A program made the position numbers and the translations under genes. From Maribacter sp. (lineage in GTDB: Bacteria > Bacteroidota > Bacteroidia > Flavobacteriales > Flavobacteriaceae), in the NCBI GenBank assembly GCA_011050675.1, contig DRFI01000028.1, forward strand, positions 124,001 through 188,000: a DNA stretch of 64,000 bases. Direction: 5' to 3'. How positions within the stretch are numbered: the stretch's first letter is position 1; every line of letters starts with the position of its first letter. Below the pieces are notes generated by a model. It saw only the letters and a program-made list of their open reading frames with translations, was not told the origin of the DNA and did not search any database. Below are positions 17,597 through 27,821 of this stretch, piece by piece.

Positions 17597-18265
17597 ATGC
17601 GTTTTTTCCTTTTATTTTCAATGATCGCTATATATTCTAATGCTCAAGTAGCAAGTGATAGCATTGCCAGTACCAAATATTTTGAAGATCAGTTTTATAT
17701 TGGTCTGTCTTATAATTTTATTTTGAATCCACCGGAAGGTTCTAGTCAACGAAATTTGTCGTACGGTCTACAAGCAGGAGTTATTAAGGATATTCCCTTA
17801 AATCGCTCAGGAACCAAAGCTATAGGCATTGGAGCTGGTCTTGCATTGAATAGTTATTATTCCAATTTAGTTGCCAACCTATCTGATGATATTATTAGCT
17901 ATAGTATCGATAATGATATTACCAGAAGTAAATTAGAAACACATCTTTTAGAATTTCCGTTAGAGTTTAGATGGCGTAATTCTACTATAGATGAATATAA
18001 GTTTTGGCGTATTTACGGAGGTATTAAAGCAGCTTATATTGTAGGTGCTAGATCTAAATTCGATTCAGACGTTCTAAGTGAAGGTTTTAAAAATACCGAT
18101 CTTACTCAATTTCAATATGGTCTTACCTTAAGTTTTGGGTACAATACTTTTAATTTACATGCTTACTACGCATTAACAGAATTGTTTAACGGTGATGCTA
18201 CTTTAAATGGAGAAGTATTGCAATATAAGCCGTTAAGAATAGGTCTTATATTCTATATTTTATAA
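17597..18265 (+). CDS. Outer-membrane beta-barrel protein, PorT-like
   Basis: A 222-aa protein with a signal peptide (MRFFLLFSMIAIYSNAQ). The mature part is a string of amphipathic beta strands with Gly/aromatic girdles and a C-terminal segment PLRIGLIFYIL, in line with small Bacteroidota barrels of the PorT/outer-membrane-protein group. PorT itself is a T9SS component, but this gene does not lie in a recognisable T9SS neighbourhood, so that name is not claimed. Its end overlaps the end of the convergent membrane protein gene by 6 bp. Confidence 0.7.
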   Translation: MRFFLLFSMIAIYSNAQVASDSIASTKYFEDQFYIGLSYNFILNPPEGSSQRNLSYGLQAGVIKDIPLNRSGTKAIGIGAGLALNSYYSNLVANLSDDIISYSIDNDITRSKLETHLLEFPLEFRWRNSTIDEYKFWRIYGGIKAAYIVGARSKFDSDVLSEGFKNTDLTQFQYGLTLSFGYNTFNLHAYYALTELFNGDATLNGEVLQYKPLRIGLIFYIL

Positions 18266-18865
18266 CCAAAAACGTACGGTTAATAATTGTGATAATAACC
18301 CGATAAAAAGACCTATTACAAGCTCTGTAGCTGTATGGGCTTTTAGATATAATCTTGCAGTTATTATACTTCCTGTAAAAATTATAAATAAGCTGATTGC
18401 TAAAATCAAATTGATTTCGAAATGTATACTAAGATTTATTAGATACATTAAAAGACCACTTATACCTACTGTGTGTAAACTTGTTTTGAAATTAAATAGC
18501 AAAAGTAAAATACAGGCTATGGTTGCTCCTAAGAGCCCAGTAAAGTAAAAGTACAACTCGCTTACGTAGTTATTAGGGATTACCTTATAAAGGATCAAAA
18601 GAAGAATAGAAGCATGAATATATAGAGGGTACTTACGTTCCTTTATGGTATCTAATGATATGGAATGGACAAGACCAATATTTTTTAGAATTAAAAAGGT
18701 AATTATAGGAATGATTACCGTTAAAATAAATATTGGTAATATGCTTGCGCTCTGTATTTCTAACGGTGTGTATTTTGGTGTAATAAGGAAGTATGCAACA
18801 GTGCCACCTATAGGAATAAAAAGAGGGTGTAGTAAATAAGAAATGAAATTCGAAAAAACCTTCAT
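18260..18865 (-). CDS. PAP2-like membrane protein
   Basis: A 201-aa polytopic membrane protein with about six helices. The segments SLHTVGISGL and ARLYLKAHTATELVIGLFIG resemble the last two motifs of type 2 phosphatidic acid phosphatases (a SxH and an RxxxxxH...E/D pattern), but the first KxxxxxxRP motif is not convincing. It may be a PAP2-related protein without full catalytic capacity. Its first base coincides with the end of rpoN (18865), so it is probably translationally coupled downstream of rpoN on the minus strand. Confidence 0.6.
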   Translation of the reverse strand: MKVFSNFISYLLHPLFIPIGGTVAYFLITPKYTPLEIQSASILPIFILTVIIPIITFLILKNIGLVHSISLDTIKERKYPLYIHASILLLILYKVIPNNYVSELYFYFTGLLGATIACILLLLFNFKTSLHTVGISGLLMYLINLSIHFEINLILAISLFIIFTGSIITARLYLKAHTATELVIGLFIGLLSQLLTVRFWL

Positions 18866-20322
18866 TAGATTTCTTTTCTCATTCGTGCAACCGGTATACT
18901 TAATTGCTCTCTATACTTAGCAACCGTTCTTCTGGCGATAGGATAACCTTTTTCTTTTAAAATAGCAGCTAATTTGTCATCTGTAAGTGGCTTCTTTTTG
19001 GTCTCGTTTTGTATTACAGTTTCTAGAATTTTTTTAATTTCTTTTGTAGATACATCTTCGCCTTGTTCATTCTTCATTGACTCAGAGAAATACTCTTTAA
19101 TCAATTTTGTGCCGTAAGGTGTATCAACATATTTACTGTTAGCAACTCTTGATACAGTTGAAACATCCATGCCTATTTCATCTGCAATATCTTTTAGTAT
19201 CATAGGGCGTAAATTACGCTCATCACCCGTTAAAAAGTATTCTTTTTGGTACTGCATAATAGAATTCATTGTAATGAACAATGTTTGTTGACGCTGCCTA
19301 ATTGCATCTATAAACCATTTTGCAGCATCTAACTTTTGCTTGATAAACATTACAGTGTCCTTTTGAGACTTCGATTTGTCTTTGGCTTCCTTGTAGCCTT
19401 TAAGCATGTTACTGTATTCTCTTGATACATGTAATTCAGGGGCATTTCTACCGTTCAAGGTAAGTTCTAAGTCGCCTTCTGTAATTCTAATTGCAAAATC
19501 AGGAACAACGTGTTCCGCAATTCTATTATTGCCAGAATAAGATCCGCCTGGTTTCGGATTTAGTTTTTCTATTTCACCAATAGCTTGTTTAAGTTCAGCT
19601 TCGGTTATATTGTGTTTTTGAATTAACTTCTGGTAATGTTTTTTGGTAAAGTGTTCAAATGATTTCTTTAGAATGTCAGTGGCAAGTTCAACACTTGGTG
19701 TTATTTCTTTTCGTTCTAACTGTATTATCAAACACTCTTCCAACGATCGAGCGCCAACACCTGGTGGATCTAAATCTTGTACTATAGATAATATTTTGGT
19801 AATTGTTTCTTCATCTGTATAAACGTTTTGGGTAAAAGCCAAATCGTCCATGATATCAGTTATAGGTCTGCGTATGTAACCACTTTCATCTACACTACCT
19901 ACTAAGAATTCAGCAATGTTCCACTCGTCATCAGTAAGATATACAGTATTTAATTGATTTATTAAATGCTGATTGAATGAGATACCTGCTGCATACGGGA
20001 CGCTTTTTTCTTCATCGTCAGAGCTGTAGTTATTAGCCTTTGTGCGATAATCAGGAATTTCATCATCACTTAGGTAATCATCAATATTAATATCTTCGGT
20101 GTTAATGGTCTCATTGTCTGATGTATCATCATAAACATCTTCGTAATCGTCAGCAGCATTGTCCAGATCTTCTTTACCGGTTTCCAATGCTGGATTCTCT
20201 TCTAATTCTTGTTTGAGACGTTGTTCAAAAGCCTGCGTAGGCAATTGAATCAGCTTCATCAATTGAATTTGCTGAGGAGATAACTTTTGGGATAGTTTAA
20301 ATTGTAGATGTTGTTTCAGCAT
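18865..20322 (-). CDS. rpoN: RNA polymerase sigma-54 factor
   Basis: A 485-aa sigma-54. Region I (MLKQHLQFKLSQKLSPQQIQ at the N-terminus) binds core polymerase and activators. An acidic region II follows (about 45-90, many Asp/Glu). Region III contains the core-binding domain and a DNA-binding HTH. The C-terminus carries the RpoN box ARRTVAKYRE that reads the -24 element. Sigma-54 needs an AAA+ enhancer-binding protein; none is in this window. It lies 38 bp downstream of asnS and is probably co-transcribed with it. Confidence 0.96.
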   Translation of the reverse strand: MLKQHLQFKLSQKLSPQQIQLMKLIQLPTQAFEQRLKQELEENPALETGKEDLDNAADDYEDVYDDTSDNETINTEDINIDDYLSDDEIPDYRTKANNYSSDDEEKSVPYAAGISFNQHLINQLNTVYLTDDEWNIAEFLVGSVDESGYIRRPITDIMDDLAFTQNVYTDEETITKILSIVQDLDPPGVGARSLEECLIIQLERKEITPSVELATDILKKSFEHFTKKHYQKLIQKHNITEAELKQAIGEIEKLNPKPGGSYSGNNRIAEHVVPDFAIRITEGDLELTLNGRNAPELHVSREYSNMLKGYKEAKDKSKSQKDTVMFIKQKLDAAKWFIDAIRQRQQTLFITMNSIMQYQKEYFLTGDERNLRPMILKDIADEIGMDVSTVSRVANSKYVDTPYGTKLIKEYFSESMKNEQGEDVSTKEIKKILETVIQNETKKKPLTDDKLAAILKEKGYPIARRTVAKYREQLSIPVARMRKEI

Positions 20323-20360
20323 TGCTTTTTTCTAGTACAGGTAAAAGTAACTAAATCCGC

Positions 20361-21794
20361 TTAGAATTCGGCATTCTGTGGTGTTCTTGGAAATGGTATT
20401 ACATCTCTAATGTTACCCATTCCGGTAGCGAAAAGAACCAGTCTTTCAAAACCTAGGCCAAAGCCACTATGTTCTGCTGTACCAAATTTTCTTAAATCTA
20501 GGTACCACCATAATTCTTTTTCGTCTATACCTAATTCTTTGATTTTCTCTTTCAAGACATCTAAACGTTCTTCTCTTTGTGAACCTCCGACTATTTCGCC
20601 AATACCAGGGAATAAAATATCCATAGCCCTAACAGTTTTTCCATCTTCATTTAAACGCATGTAAAAAGCTTTAATTTTTGCAGGGTAGTCAAATAAAATT
20701 ACCGGACATTTAAAATGTTTCTCTACTAAATAACGCTCATGCTCACTTTGTAAATCGGTTCCCCATTCTTCAATAGGGTAGGTGAATTGTTTCTTTTTGT
20801 TCGGCTTGCAATTTTTTAGAATGTCTATAGCTTCAGTATAGCTAACTCTTTTAAAATTATTGTCTACAACAAATTTCAACTTTTCTATCAAAGCCATGTC
20901 GCTTCGTTGAGCTTGTGGTTTGCTTTTCTCCTCGTCTAATAGGCGTTTTTCTAAAAATTCTAAATCTTCTTGACAGTGAGTCAATGTATAGGAAATAACA
21001 TTCTTGATAAATTCTTCAGCAAGATCCATGTTAGCGTCAAGATCAAAGAAAGCCATTTCCGGCTCAATCATCCAAAATTCTGCTAGGTGTCTAGATGTAT
21101 TAGAGTTTTCTGCTCTAAATGTTGGTCCAAATGTATAAACTTTGCCAAGTGCCATAGCATATGCTTCAGCTTCTAATTGACCAGATACAGTAAGGTTAGT
21201 TTCTTTTCCAAAGAAGTCTTGTTTATAATCAATAGCTCCGTCTTCAGTTAATGGAGGGTTTTTCTCATCTAACGTGGTTACACGAAACATTTCTCCAGCT
21301 CCTTCAGCATCAGAACCTGTTATAATAGGTGCGTGAAAATAGTTAAATCCGTTTTCTCTAAAATAATTGTGAATTGCGAATGATAGGGTAGACCTAACAC
21401 GCATAATTGCAGCAAATGTATTGGTGCGAATTCTTAAATGCGCTTTCTCTCTTAAAAACTCTAAAGAGTGTTTTTTAGGTTGAATAGGATATACCTCTGG
21501 GTCAGCAACACCTAATACTTCTAAATCGCTTACTTGAATCTCTACAGATTGACCACGACCTTGACTTTCAACAAGTGTACCCTTAATTTTTAATGCTGCA
21601 CCGGTATTTACTTTTTTTAATAATTCTTCATCGAAGTTTTCAAAATCAACTACACATTGAATAGTGCCTAAAGTAGAGCCATCATTCAAAGCTATGAACC
21701 TATTGCTTCTAAAGGTGCGCACCCAACCTTTAATGGTTATTTCTTGAAGAAGGTTTTTACCTGCTAATAATTCTTTTATTGTAGCTAAATGCAT
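20361..21794 (-). CDS. asnS: Asparagine--tRNA ligase
   Basis: A class II aminoacyl-tRNA synthetase, 477 aa. An N-terminal OB-fold anticodon-binding domain (about 15-105, [20 protein letters not shown]) precedes a catalytic domain with motif 2 [15 protein letters not shown] and motif 3 [10 protein letters not shown] near the C-terminus. The insertion around residues 285-320 ([20 protein letters not shown]) is typical of bacterial AsnRS. The product charges tRNA-Asn directly. It heads a minus-strand asnS-rpoN unit. Confidence 0.96.
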   Translation of the reverse strand: MHLATIKELLAGKNLLQEITIKGWVRTFRSNRFIALNDGSTLGTIQCVVDFENFDEELLKKVNTGAALKIKGTLVESQGRGQSVEIQVSDLEVLGVADPEVYPIQPKKHSLEFLREKAHLRIRTNTFAAIMRVRSTLSFAIHNYFRENGFNYFHAPIITGSDAEGAGEMFRVTTLDEKNPPLTEDGAIDYKQDFFGKETNLTVSGQLEAEAYAMALGKVYTFGPTFRAENSNTSRHLAEFWMIEPEMAFFDLDANMDLAEEFIKNVISYTLTHCQEDLEFLEKRLLDEEKSKPQAQRSDMALIEKLKFVVDNNFKRVSYTEAIDILKNCKPNKKKQFTYPIEEWGTDLQSEHERYLVEKHFKCPVILFDYPAKIKAFYMRLNEDGKTVRAMDILFPGIGEIVGGSQREERLDVLKEKIKELGIDEKELWWYLDLRKFGTAEHSGFGLGFERLVLFATGMGNIRDVIPFPRTPQNAEF

Positions 21795-21888
21795 GATCTT
21801 AAATTGAAAATTAAAGTCCCAAAGATAGGATTTTGTTAAAAAATAAAGGTGTTATGAAGCTATATAAACAAGGCTAAAATGAAATTAA

Positions 21889-24276
21889 TTAGTTGTTATT
21901 CTCATCTTGTGGCAAAATGTCTATTTGTGGCTTTTTAAGTGTTTGCTTGTTTGCTATGCTTTTCTCCAAGGATAATAATAATGAAGGCAATAAAATTAAG
22001 TTAGCTAACATGGCAAGTAAAAGTGTAGCTGAAACCAATGATCCTAAGGCGACGGTACCACCAAAGTTGGATATTACAAAAACGGAAAAACCAAAAAATA
22101 ACACAATAGAAGTATAGAACATACTTACCCCTGTTTCTCTAAGTGCGTTATATACAGACTTCTCTATTCTCCAATTATTTGCGGTGAGTTCTTGCCTATA
22201 CTTTGCGAGAAAGTGTATGGTATCATCGACGGAAATACCAAATGCAATACTAAATACCAAGATAGTAGAAGGCTTAATTGGTACACCGACAAACCCCATA
22301 ATACCGGCAGTAATAACTAAGGGGAGTAAATTGGGAATAAGTGAAATTACAATCATTCTAAATGACCTAAATAAATACGCCATAAAAAGTGCGATTAGCC
22401 CAATAGCCAAAGCGAGAGACATGATTAAATTTTTCACTAAGTACTTGGTTCCTTTAAGGAATAGTAAAGCACTACCGGTCATGTATACGTTGTAACGTTC
22501 AGCTGGGAATATTTTATTGATGTTTTCCAATAAACGCTGCTCAATTTCTTCCATGCGGCTAGTATTAACATCTCGCATGAAAGTTGTAATTCTTGCGGTT
22601 TGCCCAGTACTGTCAACAAAAGACTTCAATAAATTACCGTTATCAGATGATTTGCGAGCGACATCCATTATAAAGGTGTTCTCTTGACTAGTGGGTAATT
22701 GATAATATTTTGGTATGCCATTGTAAAAAGCCTGCTTGGAATACTTAACTAGATTGACAACCGATACTGGGGTAGAAAGCTCTGGAATTTCTTCAATAAC
22801 CTCCCCAAGTTGATTCATTCGTTTAAGAGTAGCTGGCTTTAAAACTCCTTTAGGTGTTTTTGTGTCCACTACTATTTCCACAGGCATAATCCCTTTAAAT
22901 TCCTTTTCAAAAAAGCGAATGTCATGAAAAAACTCGGCATTTTTGGGCATGTCCTCGATTGGACTTCCTGAAATTCTTATTTGATAAATACCAATGATAC
23001 TTATAACTAAAAGTGAGATTGACACGATGTATACTGTAATTCTTCTGTGTCTAACGATGCCTTCCATCCAATGTACAAATGCATCAATCCATTTTTTGTT
23101 TAAATGTTTTAAATGCTTCGTTTTGGGTAGCGGCATAAAGCTATAGATGATAGGAATAATCAGAAGGGATAGTACAAATATTCCAAGAATGTTTATAGAG
23201 GCAACAATACCGAATTCTTTCAATAAGGTGCTATCTGTTATTATGAATGTAGCAAAACCTGAGGCTGTGGTAATATTGGTCATTAGTGTAGCATTCCCAA
23301 TTTTAGAAATTACACGTTGTAGTGAAAGCGCCTGGTTACCATGTTTCTTTACTTCTTGCTGATATTTATTGATCAGGAAAATACAGTTAGGTATACCGAT
23401 AACAATAATTAATGGCGGAATAAGTGCTGTAAGTACGGTGATTTCGTATTGCAGTAAGCCCAACAGACCAAATGCCCACATTACGCCAATAATTACTACA
23501 CACATGGAAATTACAGTGGCTCTTATACTTCTAAAGAAAAAGAAGAATATTAGCGAGGTAACACCAAGTGCTGCCAATATAAATTTACCTATTTCGTCAA
23601 TAATATTCTGAGAATTCATAGTTCTCACATAGGGCATCCCAGATATATGAACATCTAAATTTGTTTCCTTCTCAAAATTCTTTACAAGAGTATTTATATC
23701 TTGTAATATGAAGTCTTTTCTAACACTAGTATTAACAATGTCCTTGTCTAGGTTAACAATGGTACGTATTGTTTTACTTTCTTTATTGTATATTAAATTG
23801 TCATAAAAAGGTAGGTCATTAAACAAGTGTTGAGTAATACTGTCTATTTCCTTTTTAGTCTTTAATTCGCCATTGATTAAAGGACGCATTTCAAACTCTT
23901 GCTTTTCGTTGTTTTTTACGAGTTCCTTTAAGTTATCGGTCGAAATCACAAATTCTACTTCTGGGAAAGCCGCTAATTGCTTACTAAGCTTATTCCATCT
24001 ATTAAAATTTGTAGGTGTAAATAATGCACTATCGCGTACGGCAAAAACTACCGCATTTCCTTCTTCTCCAAATTTGCTAAGAAAATCTTGATACTGTTGG
24101 TTTACAGGGTGATCGTCTGGTAATAGGTTAGTTTGCGAGCTTGAAAATCGCATGTATTGCCATTGCCATCCCATAAATACGGTGAAACAAGCAATCAATA
24201 TTAAAATCAGGATTCTATTGCGGAGAATTATGTTTGCCGTTTTAGGCCAAAATCCTTTCGTAAGTTTAGCTACCAT
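21889..24276 (-). CDS. MMPL/RND-superfamily transporter
   Basis: A 795-aa inner-membrane exporter with the duplicated RND layout: helix 1, a large periplasmic loop (about 50-210), five to six helices, a second helix and loop (about 410-600), and a final helix bundle. Each half has the sterol-sensing/MMPL-like pattern, e.g. LTALIPPLIIVIGIPNCIF and SIAFGISVDDTIHFLAKYR, where the buried Asp residues would relay protons. An in-frame TTG at 24297 would add seven residues, but the ATG at 24276 giving MVAKLTKGFWPKTAN looks natural. COG1033-type members carry lipids or hydrophobic cargo; the substrate here is unknown. Confidence 0.85.
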   Translation of the reverse strand: MVAKLTKGFWPKTANIILRNRILILILIACFTVFMGWQWQYMRFSSSQTNLLPDDHPVNQQYQDFLSKFGEEGNAVVFAVRDSALFTPTNFNRWNKLSKQLAAFPEVEFVISTDNLKELVKNNEKQEFEMRPLINGELKTKKEIDSITQHLFNDLPFYDNLIYNKESKTIRTIVNLDKDIVNTSVRKDFILQDINTLVKNFEKETNLDVHISGMPYVRTMNSQNIIDEIGKFILAALGVTSLIFFFFFRSIRATVISMCVVIIGVMWAFGLLGLLQYEITVLTALIPPLIIVIGIPNCIFLINKYQQEVKKHGNQALSLQRVISKIGNATLMTNITTASGFATFIITDSTLLKEFGIVASINILGIFVLSLLIIPIIYSFMPLPKTKHLKHLNKKWIDAFVHWMEGIVRHRRITVYIVSISLLVISIIGIYQIRISGSPIEDMPKNAEFFHDIRFFEKEFKGIMPVEIVVDTKTPKGVLKPATLKRMNQLGEVIEEIPELSTPVSVVNLVKYSKQAFYNGIPKYYQLPTSQENTFIMDVARKSSDNGNLLKSFVDSTGQTARITTFMRDVNTSRMEEIEQRLLENINKIFPAERYNVYMTGSALLFLKGTKYLVKNLIMSLALAIGLIALFMAYLFRSFRMIVISLIPNLLPLVITAGIMGFVGVPIKPSTILVFSIAFGISVDDTIHFLAKYRQELTANNWRIEKSVYNALRETGVSMFYTSIVLFFGFSVFVISNFGGTVALGSLVSATLLLAMLANLILLPSLLLSLEKSIANKQTLKKPQIDILPQDENNN

Positions 24277-24357
24277 AACTGTTTTTGCAGGTGGCAAAGG
24301 TAACTATTAGCTTCATCTGTTCCTAAATTGAAAAGTTTAAATTTTATACAAAAAGGA

Positions 24358-24382
24358 AAAGCTACCGAATAAGGGTAGCTTT
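24358..24382 (-). terminator. Terminator after frr
   Basis: A 9-bp stem (aaagctacc / ggtagcttt) with a 7-nt loop; in the minus-strand direction it is followed by TTTTCCTTTTTG. It lies about 25 nt past the frr stop and separates frr from the MMPL gene. Confidence 0.7.
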
Positions 24383-24407
24383 AAAATAATTTTTATGAAT
24401 ATTGTAC

Positions 24408-24962
24408 TTATACTTTCATGATCTCCGCTTCCTTTTTAGCTAAGAAATCATCGATTTTCTTGGTAAAGACGTCAGTTAAATCTTGAACATCTGCAGTAGC
24501 ATTTTTTTGAAGATCCTCAGAAATATCTAAATCTTTGATTTCCTTATTGGCATCTTGTCTTGCACTACGCACACCAACCTTTGCATGTTCTGCTTCTCCC
24601 TTTGCTTGTTTTGAAAGTTGAATTCTTCGTTCTTCCGTTAGTGGCGGAACATTGATTATAATTAAATCGCCATTATTCATAGGGTTGAATCCTAAATTGG
24701 CATTCATTATCGCCTTTTCAATTTCTTGAAGCATACCTTTCTCCCATGGTTGAACAGAGATTGTTCTACCATCTGGTGTGTTCACGTTCGCCACTTGAGA
24801 GAGTGGAGTTTGTGAGCCATAGTAATCAACTAAAATAGATGATAACATAGCAGGGCTAGCCTTACCAGCTCTAATTTTTAAAAATTCTCGTTCTAAATGC
24901 GCTATAGCGGCATCCATGCCTTCTTTTGTAGCGTCTAATACAAATTGTACTTCTTCGTTCAT
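24408..24962 (-). CDS. frr: Ribosome recycling factor
   Basis: A 184-aa RRF, the protein that splits post-termination ribosomes together with EF-G. The three-helix-bundle domain contains RAGKASPAML, the conserved VNTPDGRTISVQPWEKGML and the LTEERRIQLSKQAKGEAEHA region. The length matches the family (about 185). It follows pyrH by 45 bp on the minus strand, the conserved pyrH-frr pair of many bacteria, and is closed by a terminator. Confidence 0.96.
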   Translation of the reverse strand: MNEEVQFVLDATKEGMDAAIAHLEREFLKIRAGKASPAMLSSILVDYYGSQTPLSQVANVNTPDGRTISVQPWEKGMLQEIEKAIMNANLGFNPMNNGDLIIINVPPLTEERRIQLSKQAKGEAEHAKVGVRSARQDANKEIKDLDISEDLQKNATADVQDLTDVFTKKIDDFLAKKEAEIMKV

Positions 24963-25007
24963 ATGGTAAGTATATAGCTATCGCAATAACATTAACTATA
25001 CCGAAAA

Positions 25008-25715
25008 TTAAAGGTTTACGGTCGTACCAATAGTTTGGCCGTCAACTATTTTCAGTAAGTTTCCTTTTTTGTTCATATCAAAAACTACAATTGGTAGTTC
25101 ATTTTCTTGACTTAAGGTGAAAGCAGTGGTGTCCATTACCTTCAATCCTTTTGTTAATACATCTTGAAAAGAAATATTGTCAAATTTGGTTGCATTTTTG
25201 TCTTTTTCTGGATCAGCAGTATAAATACCATCTACACGTGTTCCTTTAAGAATTACATCAGCTTCAATTTCAATGGCTCTTAATACTGCTGCAGAATCTG
25301 TAGTAAAGTATGGGTTCCCTGTTCCGCCTCCAAATATTACTACTCTACCTTTTTCCAAATGCCTCATGGCACGTCTTCTGATAAAAGGTTCGGCAACTTC
25401 GTTAATTTTTATCGCAGATTGCAATCTAGTTTGTACGCCGCTCATTTCTAGTGCACTTTGTAGAGCTAGACCATTGATAACAGTTGCTAACATACCCATG
25501 TGATCACCTTGTACTCTGTCCATTCCGGTAGCAGCTCCTGCCAATCCACGAAAAATGTTTCCACCTCCAATTACGATGGCAACTTCAATACCTTTCTCAA
25601 CTACTTCTTTTATCTCTTCAGCATATTCATTTAGGCGATTAGAATCTATGCCATATTGCTTTTCACCCATTAAGGCTTCACCGCTTAATTTAAGAAGAAT
25701 TCTTTTGTAGTGCAT
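25008..25715 (-). CDS. pyrH: UMP kinase
   Basis: A 235-aa amino-acid-kinase-fold UMP kinase that makes UDP from UMP and ATP, the first committed step after UMP synthesis. Motifs seen: KLSGEALMG (N-terminal phosphate loop), [24 protein letters not shown] (UMP binding) and [13 protein letters not shown]. The hexameric bacterial enzymes are regulated by GTP and UTP. It is co-oriented with frr and divergent from the M61 peptidase gene. A TAnnTTTG-like element (minus strand, 25735-25742) lies just upstream. Confidence 0.96.
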   Translation of the reverse strand: MHYKRILLKLSGEALMGEKQYGIDSNRLNEYAEEIKEVVEKGIEVAIVIGGGNIFRGLAGAATGMDRVQGDHMGMLATVINGLALQSALEMSGVQTRLQSAIKINEVAEPFIRRRAMRHLEKGRVVIFGGGTGNPYFTTDSAAVLRAIEIEADVILKGTRVDGIYTADPEKDKNATKFDNISFQDVLTKGLKVMDTTAFTLSQENELPIVVFDMNKKGNLLKIVDGQTIGTTVNL

Positions 25716-25822
25716 GTAAATTTTTATTTGCCACCAAAAATAATGAAAATATTTGATGGATGTGTTCTATATTTTATTCATGCAATACATAATTTCATAT
25801 GATAGGATGAATACATATTCTA

Positions 25823-25830
25823 TATCTTTG
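25823..25830 (+). promoter_or_regulatory. Candidate -7 element (TATCTTTG) for the M61 peptidase gene
   Basis: A TAnnTTTG match 36 nt before the ATG at 25867. It lies inside the upstream open frame, which supports the downstream ATG as the true start. Confidence 0.45.
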
Positions 25831-25866
25831 GTAACCTTTATTTTAAAAATTCACATATATAGTTTT

Positions 25867-27738
25867 ATGAAAAAAAATGTTTTAGTTATTGCTGTTGTCT
25901 TAATCTTGAATGCCTGTGGTGCAGGTAAGGCATTGGTGTCTGTGGAAAAAAGTACTATTGTAGCTTCAATAGACTTAATTAATATAGTCGAAGATAAGGT
26001 GCGGGTAGATTTAAACCCTGGTGTATTTACTACTTCTACTGTAATTTTTAGAATACCTAAAACCGTGCCTGGCACCTATAGTTCGGATAATTATGGAAAA
26101 TATATTCAAGATTTTAAAGCGCTTGATTATAAAGGCGCTGAATTAAAAGCGACAAAACTCGATGATAATTCTTGGAGTATTACGAATGGTGTTAATCTTG
26201 ACAAAGTACAATATTGGGTTAACGATACTTATGATACAGAGAATGAAGTGGAAGATGCGGTGTTTTCACCAGCAGGAACCAATATAGCTGAAGGTAGTAA
26301 TTTTATGCTTAATCTTCATGGATTTGTTGGTTATTTTGATGGTTTTAAAGAGGTTCCATATTCTATTTTAATAAATAAACCTGCGGACTTAATTGCTACT
26401 ACAACCCTTACGGATGACCCAAATAGTAAACTTGATCCATTATGGGATGGTTTTATTTCGAAAAGATATTTTGAGGTAATTGATAATCCAATTATGTATG
26501 CGAAGCCGAATTCAGAAAGCTTTGAGATTAATGGGATTACGGTAACGTTAAGTCTGTTCTCTCCAAATAATGTTTATAAAGCGGCAGATTTAAAAGAGAG
26601 AATGGTTTCCATGATGGGTGCTCAAAAGAAATTTCTAGGGGAAGTGGATAGCACTAAAGAATATAATATTCTATTGTATTTATCAGATGTTAATACTCCA
26701 GATGCACATGGTTATGGAGCATTGGAGCATCATACATCTACCGTTGTAGTTTTGCCAGAAGCAATGGATGTTGGGCGACTAGAGCAAGCTATGGTGGATG
26801 TGGTATCACATGAGTTTTTTCATATTGTTACGCCGTTATCTGTACATTCAAAAGAGATACAGTATTTCGATTTTAATGACCCAAAAATGTCTCAACATTT
26901 ATGGATGTATGAGGGTACTACAGAATATTTCGCCAATTTATTTCAGGTACAACAAAATCTTATTTCAGAAGATGATTTTTATGGACGTATGCTAGGAAAG
27001 ATAAACAACGCTGCATTTTACGATGATAACATGTCTTTTACGGAAATGAGCAAGAATATTTTGGAACAACCATATGAGCCAAATTATGCTAATGTTTATG
27101 AGAAAGGGGCTTTAATAAATATGTGTCTTGACATTATTTTAAGAGAGAAAAGTAATGGCGAGAAAAGTATGCTTTGGTTAATGAAAGAGTTATCTAAGAA
27201 ATATGGAACAGATGTGCCTTTTGTAGATGATGCTTTATTTGGTGAGATAGTGGCAATGACTTATCCTGAAGTCGATATTTTTATAAAGGCGCATATTATA
27301 GGTGATACACCAATTGATTATGACGTTTATTTTGAAAAAGTAGGTTTGGCTACAAATGATGTTCAAGAATCTACGGGATACTTTTTTGATGGTCAAGTGC
27401 CTTATATGGATGTAGATGTGCAAAATGATAGTGTAGTATTCATTCGTGAGAATATAGAATTAAATTCATTCTTTGATGATTTAAAATTACAAGGAGGTGA
27501 TATTTTTAGAACAATTAATGGTCAAGATATTAATTTAGAAACACTGCGTCCTATTATAGGTGAAAGTTTTACTTGGACTCCTGATACCGAAATTAGCATG
27601 ACGGTAGAACGCGATGGTGAAATAGTAGCTGTTAAAGGTGTGGTCGGGAAACCTATGAAAAAGGTCAAGAAAATTGTACCATTACAAGATATGGAACAGA
27701 AAATAATTGATTTACGTAATGCTTGGTTGAAGAACTAA
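25867..27738 (+). CDS. M61 glycyl aminopeptidase family lipoprotein
   Basis: A 623-aa metallopeptidase. The frame is open from 25753, but the ATG at 25867 gives a lipoprotein signal (MKKNVLVIAVVLILNACGAG) with Cys at the LNAC lipobox, and a candidate promoter lies just before it. The zinc motif HEFFH is at residues 315-319, and Glu349 in MYEGTTEYF is the probable third ligand. The N-terminal beta domain is typical of M61. The C-terminal part (about 490-600) looks like a degenerate PDZ domain (LQGGDIFRTINGQDI). It would remove N-terminal glycine or similar residues from peptides at the envelope; the in vivo substrate is unknown. Confidence 0.9.
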   Translation: MKKNVLVIAVVLILNACGAGKALVSVEKSTIVASIDLINIVEDKVRVDLNPGVFTTSTVIFRIPKTVPGTYSSDNYGKYIQDFKALDYKGAELKATKLDDNSWSITNGVNLDKVQYWVNDTYDTENEVEDAVFSPAGTNIAEGSNFMLNLHGFVGYFDGFKEVPYSILINKPADLIATTTLTDDPNSKLDPLWDGFISKRYFEVIDNPIMYAKPNSESFEINGITVTLSLFSPNNVYKAADLKERMVSMMGAQKKFLGEVDSTKEYNILLYLSDVNTPDAHGYGALEHHTSTVVVLPEAMDVGRLEQAMVDVVSHEFFHIVTPLSVHSKEIQYFDFNDPKMSQHLWMYEGTTEYFANLFQVQQNLISEDDFYGRMLGKINNAAFYDDNMSFTEMSKNILEQPYEPNYANVYEKGALINMCLDIILREKSNGEKSMLWLMKELSKKYGTDVPFVDDALFGEIVAMTYPEVDIFIKAHIIGDTPIDYDVYFEKVGLATNDVQESTGYFFDGQVPYMDVDVQNDSVVFIRENIELNSFFDDLKLQGGDIFRTINGQDINLETLRPIIGESFTWTPDTEISMTVERDGEIVAVKGVVGKPMKKVKKIVPLQDMEQKIIDLRNAWLKN

Positions 27739-27763
27739 GGAAGACTTTAAATTATTGGAAATA

Positions 27764-27803
27764 AAAAAACCGTCTACTTATTACAGTAAGACGGTTTTTT
27801 ATT
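27764..27803. terminator. Bidirectional terminator between the M61 gene and tsf
   Basis: A 12-bp stem (AAAAAACCGTCT / AGACGGTTTTTT) with a 13-nt loop that can add a further ACT/AGT pairing. A- and T-runs on both flanks suit the two convergent genes. Confidence 0.82.
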
Positions 27804-27821
27804 GAGTTAGTTGTATTTTAA

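Noticed and set aside
17597-18265. Naming this gene porT.
   Set aside because: The barrel pattern fits PorT-like proteins, but there are no specific motifs and no T9SS gene neighbours.
25753-25866. An upstream extension of the M61 peptidase frame.
   Set aside because: It would precede the lipoprotein signal peptide by 38 residues and overlaps the candidate promoter.
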